Assembly: GCA_027036775.1 (NCBI GenBank)
Contig: JALWDS010000037.1
Location: forward strand, 26,477 to 90,476
DNA: 64,000 nucleotides
Reading direction: 5' to 3'
Source: Archaeoglobaceae archaeon
GTDB taxonomy: Archaea; Halobacteriota; Archaeoglobi; Archaeoglobales; Archaeoglobaceae
The notes beneath the pieces were generated by a model. That model did no database searches and was not told the DNA's origin. It saw only the letters and a list, made by a program, of their open reading frames with translations. Shown here in pieces: positions 40,531-49,354 of this stretch. Position numbers and translations under genes: made by a program. Within the stretch, counting starts at the first letter, position 1, and each line of letters begins with the position of its first letter.

Positions 40531-41360
40531 TGCACATCGACTCTTATTTTGCCATCTCAAATTCAGATTTAGAGGATGCGGAGTTCGTGATATTTGGAGT
40601 CCCCTACGATCGATCCCAATCCTTCATACCGGGATCGAGGTTCGCCCCAAATGCGGTAAGGGTTGCGAGCTGGAACTTGGAGAGTTACTCTCCATTTTTC
40701 GATGTGGATTTGGACTTCGTTAGGGTTTGCGATACTGGAAATATTAACGTTGACGGCGGATTTCAAAGCGTCTTGAGGAACGTTGAAGACTTTTTTGCAA
40801 AAATTAAGGGAAAAACCCCCATCGGAATAGGTGGGGAACACACGATCAGTTACTCGATAGTTAGGAACTTGAAAGTCGATTGCTACCTCGTAATCGACGC
40901 TCACTTGGATTTGAGAAACGAGTTCGACGGTGATATATACAACCACGCGTGCACTTGCAGGAGAGTTTCGGAATTGGGATTGGATTTGGTTTACATAGGT
41001 GTTAGGAGTTGCACGAAGGAGGAGATGGAGTATGCAAGGGAGAGGGGACTTAAGATTTTCAAGCCCTTCGACTTCGAAATCGAGAAGCTCGAAGACTGTT
41101 TAAGTCCTTACGATAGAATCTACCTTTCGATAGACTTCGACGGTTTCGATCCGAGCTACGTTACGGTCTCAACTCCGGAACCCTTCGGAATGAATCCCTC
41201 GATTGTTTTGGACATCTTCGAAAGGTTCGTCGATAGAATAGTTGGATTGGACATAGTCGAGATCGTTCCCGATTCGAACTACAAAACGCCGATGTTGGGG
41301 GCGAGAATAGTTCAGGAGTTCGTCGCTTCGAAAAGTTTATCATCCAACAAAAAACTTTGA
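40530..41360 (+). CDS. speB: Agmatinase (ureohydrolase family)
   Basis: A 276-residue ureohydrolase with the manganese motifs GGEHT near 99, DAHLD near 121 and SIDFDGFDPS near 197. In archaea it makes putrescine from agmatine, on the way to the spermidine used for hypusine. Coupling to aIF5A fits that role. The third motif has FDGFDP where VDxxDP is more usual, a mild change. Agmatinase is the most likely but not the only ureohydrolase substrate class. Confidence 0.87.
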   Translation: MHIDSYFAISNSDLEDAEFVIFGVPYDRSQSFIPGSRFAPNAVRVASWNLESYSPFFDVDLDFVRVCDTGNINVDGGFQSVLRNVEDFFAKIKGKTPIGIGGEHTISYSIVRNLKVDCYLVIDAHLDLRNEFDGDIYNHACTCRRVSELGLDLVYIGVRSCTKEEMEYARERGLKIFKPFDFEIEKLEDCLSPYDRIYLSIDFDGFDPSYVTVSTPEPFGMNPSIVLDIFERFVDRIVGLDIVEIVPDSNYKTPMLGARIVQEFVASKSLSSNKKL

Positions 41361-41363
41361 AGC

Positions 41364-42269
41364 ATGGCAAAAGCTCACGAAAAGAGATCGGCAAGGTTCT
41401 TGGCACTTATCCTCGCATTGATAATGGTCGCTTCAGCCCTCGTCCTCCTCTTCAGAAGTCCATCAACGAAGGAGGAGAGGGAGATTAAGTTCGACATGGG
41501 AAACTGCTGGAAGGACTGGATAAGGTATCTACCCAATACGACGCAATACGTCTTCTTCGTCAACTTCGAAGAGAAAAACGAAACGCTCAAATCCTTCATA
41601 TACAACCAAACTCTGAAAAGCCTCTACTCCAACCGTTTGAGTTTCTACCTCTTTAGGGACTTCAGGCCCTCCATACAGAGCTTCAAAAGGATGATGGTCT
41701 TCGACTACTACAACTACCTAATAGACGTCAACAGGTCGAAGGTTTACTTCGCCTATCAGAAGAAAACGAGTTACAGGAACTTCACACTTAAGGTTGGCGA
41801 CGTTGCTGGAAGGAATTACGCTCTCATCGACGAGACCCATCCCGTAATCCTCGCACGCCCGATTTACGCCGAGAAAATTATAGACGATCTATACGGTTCC
41901 AAGAACTTCACGAGCGAATACAACTACACGTCGAGGATAAACGGAAGCTTCAGCTACGTTTTCATACTGGCTGGAGATTTGGCCAAAAGAACATTGACCG
42001 ACAACGGGACACCCATTGCGGACTTCTACTTCGAGGGTTACAGAATGAACGGATCGATCTACGAGAAGGTAGTTGGAATTCACTTCCTCAAATACTACTT
42101 CTTCGTAAAAACCAACAAAACCGCCAACGAAACCGCTTACTATTACTACAAGAACTACGACGACATGTTCAGCGTTGCGAAGATCGGTAGCTACAACCTG
42201 ACGAATCTGACGGGAATGATGCCCGAGATAAGAACGATTGTAATAAGGTTCGGAAACGAAACGAGTTAA
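41364..42269 (+). CDS. Membrane-anchored hypothetical protein
   Basis: A 301-residue protein with a short basic N-terminus and one membrane helix (ARFLALILALIMVASALVLLF, residues 10-30), then about 270 residues rich in Tyr, Asn and Phe that are probably outside the cell. Many NxT/S sites are visible (such as NTT and NET), suggesting N-glycosylation. The family is unknown to me. It follows agmatinase by 3 bases. Confidence 0.6.
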   Translation: MAKAHEKRSARFLALILALIMVASALVLLFRSPSTKEEREIKFDMGNCWKDWIRYLPNTTQYVFFVNFEEKNETLKSFIYNQTLKSLYSNRLSFYLFRDFRPSIQSFKRMMVFDYYNYLIDVNRSKVYFAYQKKTSYRNFTLKVGDVAGRNYALIDETHPVILARPIYAEKIIDDLYGSKNFTSEYNYTSRINGSFSYVFILAGDLAKRTLTDNGTPIADFYFEGYRMNGSIYEKVVGIHFLKYYFFVKTNKTANETAYYYYKNYDDMFSVAKIGSYNLTNLTGMMPEIRTIVIRFGNETS

Positions 42270-42292
42270 ATCCAAAAACTCAACTAAGTTCG

Positions 42293-43474
42293 ATGATCGT
42301 AGAGGGAGACACGACACTGCTCATAGAGGGAGAAGCAAAAGTTTCGGTCAAAGGCTACGCTGAAGTCTTTGGATGCAGGGTTGAAGAGTTGTTCGTTGAA
42401 AGGGGAAAGATAGTCCCGCTCTACGTTAAAGAAGACTCAGAAGTGGATGTCGAGGGAAGCTACATAGCGGTTAAAGGTTCCACAATTCCAAGGAGTTGGG
42501 ACGAACTCGTGGAGAGGATAGAGAGTGAGGGCTACAGAAGGATCGTTCTCTTCGGAGATACCGATTCTGGCAAGAGCTCGCTCGCAACTTATTTGGTGAA
42601 CAGGTTGAACGGAGGAAAATGGGTTGTTGATCTGGACATAGGTCAGGCGGACGTAGCCCACCCGTGTGCCATGGGTTTCGGTTTCACCGAGGGTGGTGTG
42701 ACTTCCATATCTCAGATAAAAATGGTGGACGGATTCTTCGTAGGCTGTGTAAGCCCTACCGGAAGAGAGTCGAGGTGTTTGAAGGGAGTCGCGAGGATTT
42801 TCAAAAGGCTCGATGGTGTTAAGGATTACGTCGTAGTGGACACGACTGGCTGGGTCAAGGGGAGAAAGGCAAAGGCCTACAAGTTGGCTAAAATCGAGAT
42901 AATCGATCCAGACCTGATAGTCTGCTTCGGGGAGGTCCCATACTACCTCAGCGATTTCGAGACTTTTAGGGTCGATTCTTTCGTGTTGAAGAAAAGGAGC
43001 AGAGAAGTGAGATGCGAGATTAGAAGTAAAATTTACGAGAGATGGCTTGAAGGTAGTGAAACGAGGGAGTTTAAGGTCGGAGACGTTAGGCTTGAAAACA
43101 CCACTCTTTTTAAAGGGGAGAGCGTAGAGTTCTTGGAGGGCGTTTTGGATGCGAGGGTTCTCTACGCCGAAAAGGGATACGACTTTTTGAACGTCTGCGT
43201 TGAGGAGGAGGTCAACGTGGGAGTTGAGTTGATAAAAGCTCTTTTAGACGTTTACGACGTTAAGGACGTGTGCATATTTTCGATAGATCAACTCAAAAAT
43301 CTGCTCGTGGGTCTATACAACGGTAGGTATCTTGGTTGCGGTCTGCTAAAGGACATAGACGTTGAAAATAGGGTTATAGAGGTCGAAACTCCGATTAAAG
43401 GAGATGTGAAGGTCGTGGAGTTTGGAGAGGTTAAGCTCGAAAATTACAGAGAGGTTGCTGTCAGGGTTCCTTAA
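42293..43474 (+). CDS. Clp1/Grc3-family polynucleotide 5'-hydroxyl kinase
   Basis: A 393-residue RNA kinase homologue. The Walker A is FGDTDSGKSSLA near residue 85, the Walker B-like region VDLDIGQAD near 110, and VDTTGW near 183. The N-terminal and C-terminal beta parts match the Clp1/Grc3 plan. Archaeal members add phosphate to the 5' end of RNA and can act on tRNA and rRNA fragments. It overlaps the end of the next gene convergently by 4 bases. Confidence 0.88.
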   Translation: MIVEGDTTLLIEGEAKVSVKGYAEVFGCRVEELFVERGKIVPLYVKEDSEVDVEGSYIAVKGSTIPRSWDELVERIESEGYRRIVLFGDTDSGKSSLATYLVNRLNGGKWVVDLDIGQADVAHPCAMGFGFTEGGVTSISQIKMVDGFFVGCVSPTGRESRCLKGVARIFKRLDGVKDYVVVDTTGWVKGRKAKAYKLAKIEIIDPDLIVCFGEVPYYLSDFETFRVDSFVLKKRSREVRCEIRSKIYERWLEGSETREFKVGDVRLENTTLFKGESVEFLEGVLDARVLYAEKGYDFLNVCVEEEVNVGVELIKALLDVYDVKDVCIFSIDQLKNLLVGLYNGRYLGCGLLKDIDVENRVIEVETPIKGDVKVVEFGEVKLENYREVAVRVP

Positions 43475-43986
43475 TCCAAGATCTTTAACTCGACCTTGAC
43501 CTCCCTATCGTTTATGGAAACGTCTTTTATGAAAGCCTTCTTACCTGTAAACTCGTATATTGCCGAGATTACGGCACTCGCCAGAGGATATACGACCGGT
43601 TTTATGTTCTCCTCTTTCAACCTTTGGATGACGGGTAGGTCCATCGGATCGACAACTCTAAAAACGATTGTTCGTTCATCTACGTGACTTATCTGCCCCT
43701 CCCTGGCAAATCCGAGTTTGTTTATCATAACCTCCGTAAACCTGTTTAAAAGTTCTTGAACGTCGTTGCAACCGTCAAAGTTCAAACCGTATGTTTCTTT
43801 CATTAGTCTCAATATCTCCCTACCTACGTATGCGTTCAATCCCCTCGCACCTTCACCGAGTATCTTGTTCAACCCTATATACAGACCCATGAATATGACG
43901 TTGTTCAGCTCGGTTGCCATCTCCTCCGTCCTTTCTATTTCCCTCTTCACGACATCACCCACGCTCATGTTTGGGAAAATTCGCAC
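43471..43986 (-). CDS. Conserved hypothetical protein
   Basis: A 171-residue protein not recognised. The first half is helical (EEMATELNNVIFMGLYIGLN, GLNAYVGREILRLMKETYGL). The second half is a likely alpha-beta part (GQISHVDERTIVFRVVDPMD, PLASAVISAIYEFTGKKAFI). The overall pattern recalls V4R-like sensor folds, but I cannot support that firmly. It is divergent from nothing and lies 22 bases upstream of the purD stop. Confidence 0.6.
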   Translation of the reverse strand: MRIFPNMSVGDVVKREIERTEEMATELNNVIFMGLYIGLNKILGEGARGLNAYVGREILRLMKETYGLNFDGCNDVQELLNRFTEVMINKLGFAREGQISHVDERTIVFRVVDPMDLPVIQRLKEENIKPVVYPLASAVISAIYEFTGKKAFIKDVSINDREVKVELKILD

Positions 43987-44008
43987 GATGGAAATATATA
44001 ATTTTCCT

Positions 44009-45427
44009 TTAATCTGGAACGTCCAAACCGATGGTTTTCCTGTATCTCATGCCCGGGAACCTTATCTTCGATATGGCATTGTAGGCTTTTTCTCTCGCTT
44101 CCTCAAGAGTTTTACCCCTGCCGACAACTGTCAAAACCCTACCTCCTGTTGTAACGTAGCCGTTCGGCTTTGCTATTCCGTTTGCGTATATTATCGCTTG
44201 TTTCATTGCCTCTTCAATCCCCTCTATCGGTTGGCTCGTGTAGTGATCCGAAGGGTAACCGGGCTTCAAACCTTCTCTACCCTTCAAAGCACCGCTTACA
44301 GCACATACCGCAACGCAGTAATCTTTGCTGAATTTAATCTCGACATTCTCAAGTTCTCCCTCTATTACGGCCAAAGATATCTCCGCAATGTCTGACTCCA
44401 ACCTTGGAAGCTTTGCCTCGGCACCGGGATCGCAATCCCTAACGTTTATCTCGAGAACCTTGGGAATCAGTTCACCGTTTTCTTCAACGAGCATTATGAC
44501 TGGATACAAAACACCCTTGAAGACCTTTCCCTCCTCAATTCTGAACTTCTCTATGACGGGTTCAACTACCGTCTCCATTATTCTTCTCTCTATCTCCTCA
44601 TTGAGCTTCGGATGTGGCGAAACCGCTCCCATCCCGCCGGTGTTCGGATTCAAAAGCTTGCCTTCTCTGTAAAGCCTCTCAGCCTCAGCCTTGGTTATGA
44701 ACCTCTTGAAGAACCCTATGTAGAACTCTCTCATACCATCTACGTCGTCAGGATCGAATGCCCTCTTGTAATCCCTCGCATGACCGAACGGTTTAACGGT
44801 TTTCCCATCGCTTATTGCTGTGAAAGCGACTTCGATTCCGTAGAGCCTCTCCTCTATGACTACTCTGTTACCGGCCTCTCCGAACCTCTTCCTAACCATT
44901 ATCTCGTCTATTGCGAAGTAGGCCTCATCCAAGCTGTCACAAACGAAAACACCCTTTCCAGCAGCCAATCCATCGGCCTTAACTACGACCTTCTTTCCAC
45001 TCTCAAACATCTCCCTCGCAAACTCCTTTGCATCATCTGGATCGTCGAAGTTCTTGTATTCTGGAATCGGAACTCCAATCCTCTTCAAGAAGTCCTTACA
45101 CCAGCACTTACTCGCCTCGAGTATCGTAGCTTCCTTTTTAGGTCCTACAGCCGGAATACCCTCCTCTTCAAGCCTGTCCACAAGTCCCAAGCTCAAAGGT
45201 TCCTCTGGACCTATGTAAACCAAATCTACGTCTTCCCTTTTGGCGAAATTAACTATCTCCTCAATTGCCCTTATGGAAGGAACTTCCTCAACGTGCCTGC
45301 ACTTAGGAAAGAACTCGCTTCCAGCGTTTCCCGGGGCGACGAAAACCTCCTTAACCCTATCGCTCCTTGAAAAGGCGTGAGCTATTGCGTTACCCCTACC
45401 GCCAGCATCCACCACGAGAACCTTCAT
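44009..45427 (-). CDS. purD: Phosphoribosylamine-glycine ligase
   Basis: Second step of purine synthesis, joining glycine to phosphoribosylamine. The 472 residues begin VLVVDAGGRGNAIAHAFSRS and contain VVKADGLAAGKGVFVC near 145, FTAISDGKTV near 200, NPNTGGMGAVSPHPK near 260 and LEINVRDCDPGAEAKLPRL near 325, all GARS signatures in the ATP-grasp fold. Slightly long for the family. It stands alone as a purine gene here. Confidence 0.96.
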   Translation of the reverse strand: MKVLVVDAGGRGNAIAHAFSRSDRVKEVFVAPGNAGSEFFPKCRHVEEVPSIRAIEEIVNFAKREDVDLVYIGPEEPLSLGLVDRLEEEGIPAVGPKKEATILEASKCWCKDFLKRIGVPIPEYKNFDDPDDAKEFAREMFESGKKVVVKADGLAAGKGVFVCDSLDEAYFAIDEIMVRKRFGEAGNRVVIEERLYGIEVAFTAISDGKTVKPFGHARDYKRAFDPDDVDGMREFYIGFFKRFITKAEAERLYREGKLLNPNTGGMGAVSPHPKLNEEIERRIMETVVEPVIEKFRIEEGKVFKGVLYPVIMLVEENGELIPKVLEINVRDCDPGAEAKLPRLESDIAEISLAVIEGELENVEIKFSKDYCVAVCAVSGALKGREGLKPGYPSDHYTSQPIEGIEEAMKQAIIYANGIAKPNGYVTTGGRVLTVVGRGKTLEEAREKAYNAISKIRFPGMRYRKTIGLDVPD

Positions 45428-45457
45428 GGGAAAAGGATACGCAAAATTTTAAAAAGT

Positions 45458-46234
45458 TTAACCCTTTACCTCCTCTGGAACTATCTCAGCCTTCAAGTCC
45501 TCTTCAGCTTTTTCGGTTTTGGCTTCACCCTCTTTCTCCTCGCCTTCTTTCTTCACCTCCTCAAAGCTTGGAACCTCAGATTTTCTGTGCCTCTCAACTA
45601 TCTCGACCTCCTCGATGTCCAAGTATTTAAATATCCTCGCCAGAGCGGAAACCTTGTTCAGTGGTGCGTAGGGTATGAAGTGGAAGTTTCTCGGAACTTC
45701 GACAATCGCCTTTTTACCTTCAACCCTCGCCTTTACCTCCATTCCAGTGTATATCATGAATATGGCCTCAACCTTTTTGGCGACATCTTCGACCTTCTCC
45801 TTTATCTCGTAGTCGAATATTATGGTTTTTCCAGCCAGCGGATGGTTGAAATCGACTATGGCCCTCCTCCCGATTATCCTCTCGACGACACCAACCCTGT
45901 CTCCGACCCTAACCCTATCTCCCACCCTCGGCTTTTCCTTCAACCTTGCGATGCTTATAACCTCCTTCTTCTCTGGATCGTATTCACCAAACGCCTTCTC
46001 CGGTGGAACCTTAACACTTCCCTTGTATCCGACATCCTTACCTATCAAATCCTCTTCAAAACCCTTGACGACGTTACCCTCACCTACTATGACGTAAACG
46101 TCCCCGTATCTGTAGTCCTCGTTGTAAATTCCGAACTCCTTGGCAGTTTTTTCATCTGTGGTGTCTATCACCGTTCCGTCCTCAAGTTTTGCGGTGTAAG
46201 CAATTCTAACTATGTCACCCTTCTCTATCGGCAT
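45458..46234 (-). CDS. FKBP-type peptidyl-prolyl cis-trans isomerase (SlyD-like)
   Basis: A 258-residue archaeal long FKBP. The FKBP core at 1-150 has MPIEKGDIVRIAYTAKLEDG, VIVGEGNVVKGFEEDLIGKD and AIVDFNHPLAGKTIIFDYEI, with the IF (insert-in-flap) domain in the middle. A C-terminal domain and a charged Glu/Lys tail (from about 220) follow. It should aid folding of new proteins in the cytosol. Confidence 0.93.
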   Translation of the reverse strand: MPIEKGDIVRIAYTAKLEDGTVIDTTDEKTAKEFGIYNEDYRYGDVYVIVGEGNVVKGFEEDLIGKDVGYKGSVKVPPEKAFGEYDPEKKEVISIARLKEKPRVGDRVRVGDRVGVVERIIGRRAIVDFNHPLAGKTIIFDYEIKEKVEDVAKKVEAIFMIYTGMEVKARVEGKKAIVEVPRNFHFIPYAPLNKVSALARIFKYLDIEEVEIVERHRKSEVPSFEEVKKEGEEKEGEAKTEKAEEDLKAEIVPEEVKG

Positions 46235-46270
46235 AAATGCAAGGGTTTCGGAAGGTTATTAAAACGTTTT

Positions 46271-47020
46271 CTAAATCCTTCTCAAGGCGTTCAGCAGTTG
46301 GTCTTCCCACTTTCTGTGCTCCATGAAGTGGTTGTTCGGGTCTTTCGTTAGAGTGTAAACCCAGTATAGGACGAAAAATCCGAACGTGATCAGAGTTAGA
46401 ATCAGGTATAGAATCGTGTTTCTATCCCTCACGTAGCTGAACCTTATGTAGTTGAAGTCGATACCCGCGTCCGATAGAAGTCTTGATATCCCCTCCAAGA
46501 ATGCGTCCTCCCTTATTTCGTGCATGAAGAAGTCCCTGTTTAGGAAGTGGTAAACGTAGATCAATAGAATCCCACCCACGTATGGTATGAACTGTATCAG
46601 AGCCCAAAGAATTGGATTTCTCTCTGTTTCCTCGACTTCAACATCCATACATATCATCTCAAGCTTTCCCACGTTAAAGCCCCTCTCCTTAAGGAAGTCC
46701 TTTATTGCGTTGAGGAGAAGTTTCTGCCTTTTGAAGTGCTCGTTTCTCCTCCAAATCCACTTGTAAACAACGTAAACGTTTATGGCGACACCCAAAAGCG
46801 TCAGAATGAAGAAGTAAGTTTCGAACACTACGGGATGGAATGGGTTGTAAGTGTAGTAGTGCGTGTAGTAAGGTTGGGCGGAATACCACGCGAAGAACGC
46901 GAACCAGAGACCACCAACGAGCATCAGGATCAGAGGTAGAAACGGTAGCCATACGGGCATTATGTAGTCCGTGTATTCCCTCCTCCTAACGTATTCCTCT
47001 ATTTGATAAAGCTCAACCAT
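46271..47020 (-). CDS. Membrane protein with four or five helices
   Basis: A 249-residue membrane protein. Hydrophobic segments include WLPFLPLILMLVGGLWFAFF, YFFILTLLGVAINVYVVYKW, LWALIQFIPYVGGILLIYVY and LYLILTLITFGFFVLYWVYT. The last is followed by LTKDPNNHFMEHRKWEDQLL, a conserved end in related archaeal proteins. It resembles DUF4234-type membrane proteins loosely. No function is suggested by its neighbours. Confidence 0.6.
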   Translation of the reverse strand: MVELYQIEEYVRRREYTDYIMPVWLPFLPLILMLVGGLWFAFFAWYSAQPYYTHYYTYNPFHPVVFETYFFILTLLGVAINVYVVYKWIWRRNEHFKRQKLLLNAIKDFLKERGFNVGKLEMICMDVEVEETERNPILWALIQFIPYVGGILLIYVYHFLNRDFFMHEIREDAFLEGISRLLSDAGIDFNYIRFSYVRDRNTILYLILTLITFGFFVLYWVYTLTKDPNNHFMEHRKWEDQLLNALRRI

Positions 47021-47050
47021 GAAAAATTTAAAGTGGGGAAAATTTAAACG

Positions 47051-47497
47051 TTACTCCCTCTCGAGTTCCACTATCTTCAAAGTGTAACCCTTCGCACACT
47101 GGGAAGGTGGGTCACCGACAACCGATTTAACGACAACGCTATCTCCGTCTTTCAGCTCCATGGGATTGCACAGGTTGTAGAACTCGCACTCCAAGTTGTC
47201 GCACCTCTTTTCGAACTTAAGTTTTGCACCCTCGACGGCCATCTTCGAATCTATGAGGGCCATGATGGGGAGCTCAACAACTTCAACCGCAACGACTCCC
47301 TCATCGTGCAGGGGACAATCGTGAACGTCTCCATTCCTAAGCCCCACGATCTTATACTTCGAACCAACTCTAAGCCTCAAACACACGTTTTTAAGCCTGC
47401 AGTTTTCGCACTCCTGTTTACCTCCGAGAAAAATGAACTCCACACCGACTTTAGCCCAATCTTTACCGCACAGGGTGATGATTTTGTTCGCATTCAT
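47051..47497 (-). CDS. UPF0179 family protein
   Basis: About 148 residues from MNANKIITLCGKDWAKVGVE (ATG at 47497). Cys-rich segments CENCRLKNVC, CPLHDEG, CDNLECEFYNLC and a late PPSQC identify UPF0179, an archaeal family that probably binds a metal or iron-sulfur cluster. A start 14 codons upstream is possible but less typical. The function is unknown. Confidence 0.85.
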   Translation of the reverse strand: MNANKIITLCGKDWAKVGVEFIFLGGKQECENCRLKNVCLRLRVGSKYKIVGLRNGDVHDCPLHDEGVVAVEVVELPIMALIDSKMAVEGAKLKFEKRCDNLECEFYNLCNPMELKDGDSVVVKSVVGDPPSQCAKGYTLKIVELERE

Positions 47498-47543
47498 AAA
47501 GGGAAGTATCCACCCCTTATTTAATAATTCTTCTACCAAAAAC

Positions 47544-49313
47544 TCACTCCTCGTACAGCTTCTTTACAGCATCCGCATGTGCTTTGACTATCAGCGACCT
47601 CGTTATCAATCCCAAGAACTTCGTTTTGTCCTCCCTACTTACGACCGGCAACCTTCCAACGTCGTAGGTTGCGAGCTTTATCAAAGCATCCTCAAGCGTT
47701 TCATCTGGATATGTAACGATGAGGTTCGTTGACATGACGTCTCTGACCTTGGTTTCCGCCCTCCTATCTATGGGAACCTTTTCGATGTCCTCAAACGTTA
47801 CAACCCCCACAAGTCTGCCGTTTTCCAAAACTGGAAAACCGGGATGGCCCGTTTCTCTCACGAGCTTTAAAACTTCGAGCAGGTTCATGTCTGGTGAAAC
47901 CGTGTAAACCTTTTCCGCTGGGATCATTGCCTCCTCAACTTTTATACCTTTTAAAACGTCTATGGAAAGCTCCTTTCTGTGAACGGGGCTTTCGACCCTC
48001 GTGCTCGGCTGATCGCATATGGACCTGTCTCCGGTTATTACGTAGGATATTGTTGAGGCTATAGCCAATGCGGGAAGTAGGTTGTAGCTACCCGTCATCT
48101 CGAAAACCATTATCACGGCGGATAGGGGTGTTTTAAAAGCCCCAGCCAAGAGCGTCACCATTCCAGCCAAGATGTATCCGTTCGGATTTCCCGTTACTGA
48201 GGGCAGAAACTCGTGAACGACGTATCCGAAACCCCCTCCGAGTAGGGCACCTATAACGACACCGGGTGCGAACAGACCGCCACTCCCTCCACTCCCAATG
48301 GTGAGCGTTGTTGCAAGTATCTTTGCAAAGGTAGCTATCCAGAGCGTCTTTGCATCTATGAGTCCCTTTATGGCCATTTGAACGTATCCGTATCCCGTTC
48401 CCAAGACGTATTGGAACTTCCAACCCATCAATCCAACCGCAAGTCCACCGATCGCTGGTTTTAAAGGCGTTGGAACCTTCATCTTCTTGAAAAGCTTCTT
48501 GACGAGTTTGTAGAGTTCTATGTATAGCAAGCTTATCAAACCTCCAGCTAAGCCCAGTAGGGCGTAGAATATCAACTCAACGGGCGATTGAATTCTAACG
48601 TCTGGAGCGTTGAATATCCTCAGAGTTCCGAAGGGAACTCCGGTGAATGCACTCAAAAGGCTGTGAAAAACAGAATAAGCTGTTATAGATGAAACCAACG
48701 CTGGAACGAGAGCTTCCACCTCGTAATCCCTCTTGTATAGAACTTCAACGCCGAATATTGCCCCTCCTATTGGTGAAAGGAATATGCTACCCATTCCAGC
48801 ACTCATCCCGCAAGCGAGGAGAATCCTTTTGTCCTTCTCGCTTATCTTCTTGAACATCCTTCCCACGATCGATCCGATTCCCGCACCTATCTGCATTATG
48901 GGACCTTCCCTACCTCCGCTTCCTCCAGAACCTATTGTAAATCCCGTTACTATCGTTTTTACGAAGGGGACTCTCGTTTTAACCCTTCCCGTCGTGTGGA
49001 AGTAAACTATGGCCTCTCTCGTTCCTCCACCCAAGGTTTCTGGAGACAGGTAGAACGCAACCAAACCGCAGAGCAAACCGCCGATTGCGGGAATTAGAAA
49101 TATGGGAACGAAACCGAGGTGGAAGTGAAAGTGCAGGACCTCTATCTCTCCTGCCGAAAGCGGGGGGTAGTAGCTGTCAAGACCTTCGAGGAAGAGCTTC
49201 GTGTTGAACTCTATACACGCGTGGAGAAGGAAGGACATAACTCCTACGAAGACGCCGACTATCGTTGAAAGGAATATGAGGTAGAGGTATCTCGCCTTCA
49301 GATACAACCGCAT
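47544..49313 (-). CDS. ClC-type chloride channel or antiporter with CBS pair
   Basis: A 589-residue protein with about 11 hydrophobic helices, then two CBS domains from about 455. The anion-path motifs GSGGSGGREGP (with the gating Glu) near 130 and GSGGSGGLFAPG near 345 are both intact. The CBS part, VEEAMIPAEKVYTVSPDMNL and KVRDVMSTNLIVTYPDETLE, may bind a nucleotide. A retained Glu does not by itself tell channel from proton antiporter. Confidence 0.93.
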   Translation of the reverse strand: MRLYLKARYLYLIFLSTIVGVFVGVMSFLLHACIEFNTKLFLEGLDSYYPPLSAGEIEVLHFHFHLGFVPIFLIPAIGGLLCGLVAFYLSPETLGGGTREAIVYFHTTGRVKTRVPFVKTIVTGFTIGSGGSGGREGPIMQIGAGIGSIVGRMFKKISEKDKRILLACGMSAGMGSIFLSPIGGAIFGVEVLYKRDYEVEALVPALVSSITAYSVFHSLLSAFTGVPFGTLRIFNAPDVRIQSPVELIFYALLGLAGGLISLLYIELYKLVKKLFKKMKVPTPLKPAIGGLAVGLMGWKFQYVLGTGYGYVQMAIKGLIDAKTLWIATFAKILATTLTIGSGGSGGLFAPGVVIGALLGGGFGYVVHEFLPSVTGNPNGYILAGMVTLLAGAFKTPLSAVIMVFEMTGSYNLLPALAIASTISYVITGDRSICDQPSTRVESPVHRKELSIDVLKGIKVEEAMIPAEKVYTVSPDMNLLEVLKLVRETGHPGFPVLENGRLVGVVTFEDIEKVPIDRRAETKVRDVMSTNLIVTYPDETLEDALIKLATYDVGRLPVVSREDKTKFLGLITRSLIVKAHADAVKKLYEE

Positions 49314-49354
49314 CGAAGTTTCGTGACGAATTTAAAAATTTAAAGTTTTTTAAT

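Noticed and set aside
44612..46351. Long plus-strand open frames opposite purD and the FKBP gene
   Set aside because: They are mirror frames of well-supported genes, and their translations have no recognisable domain.
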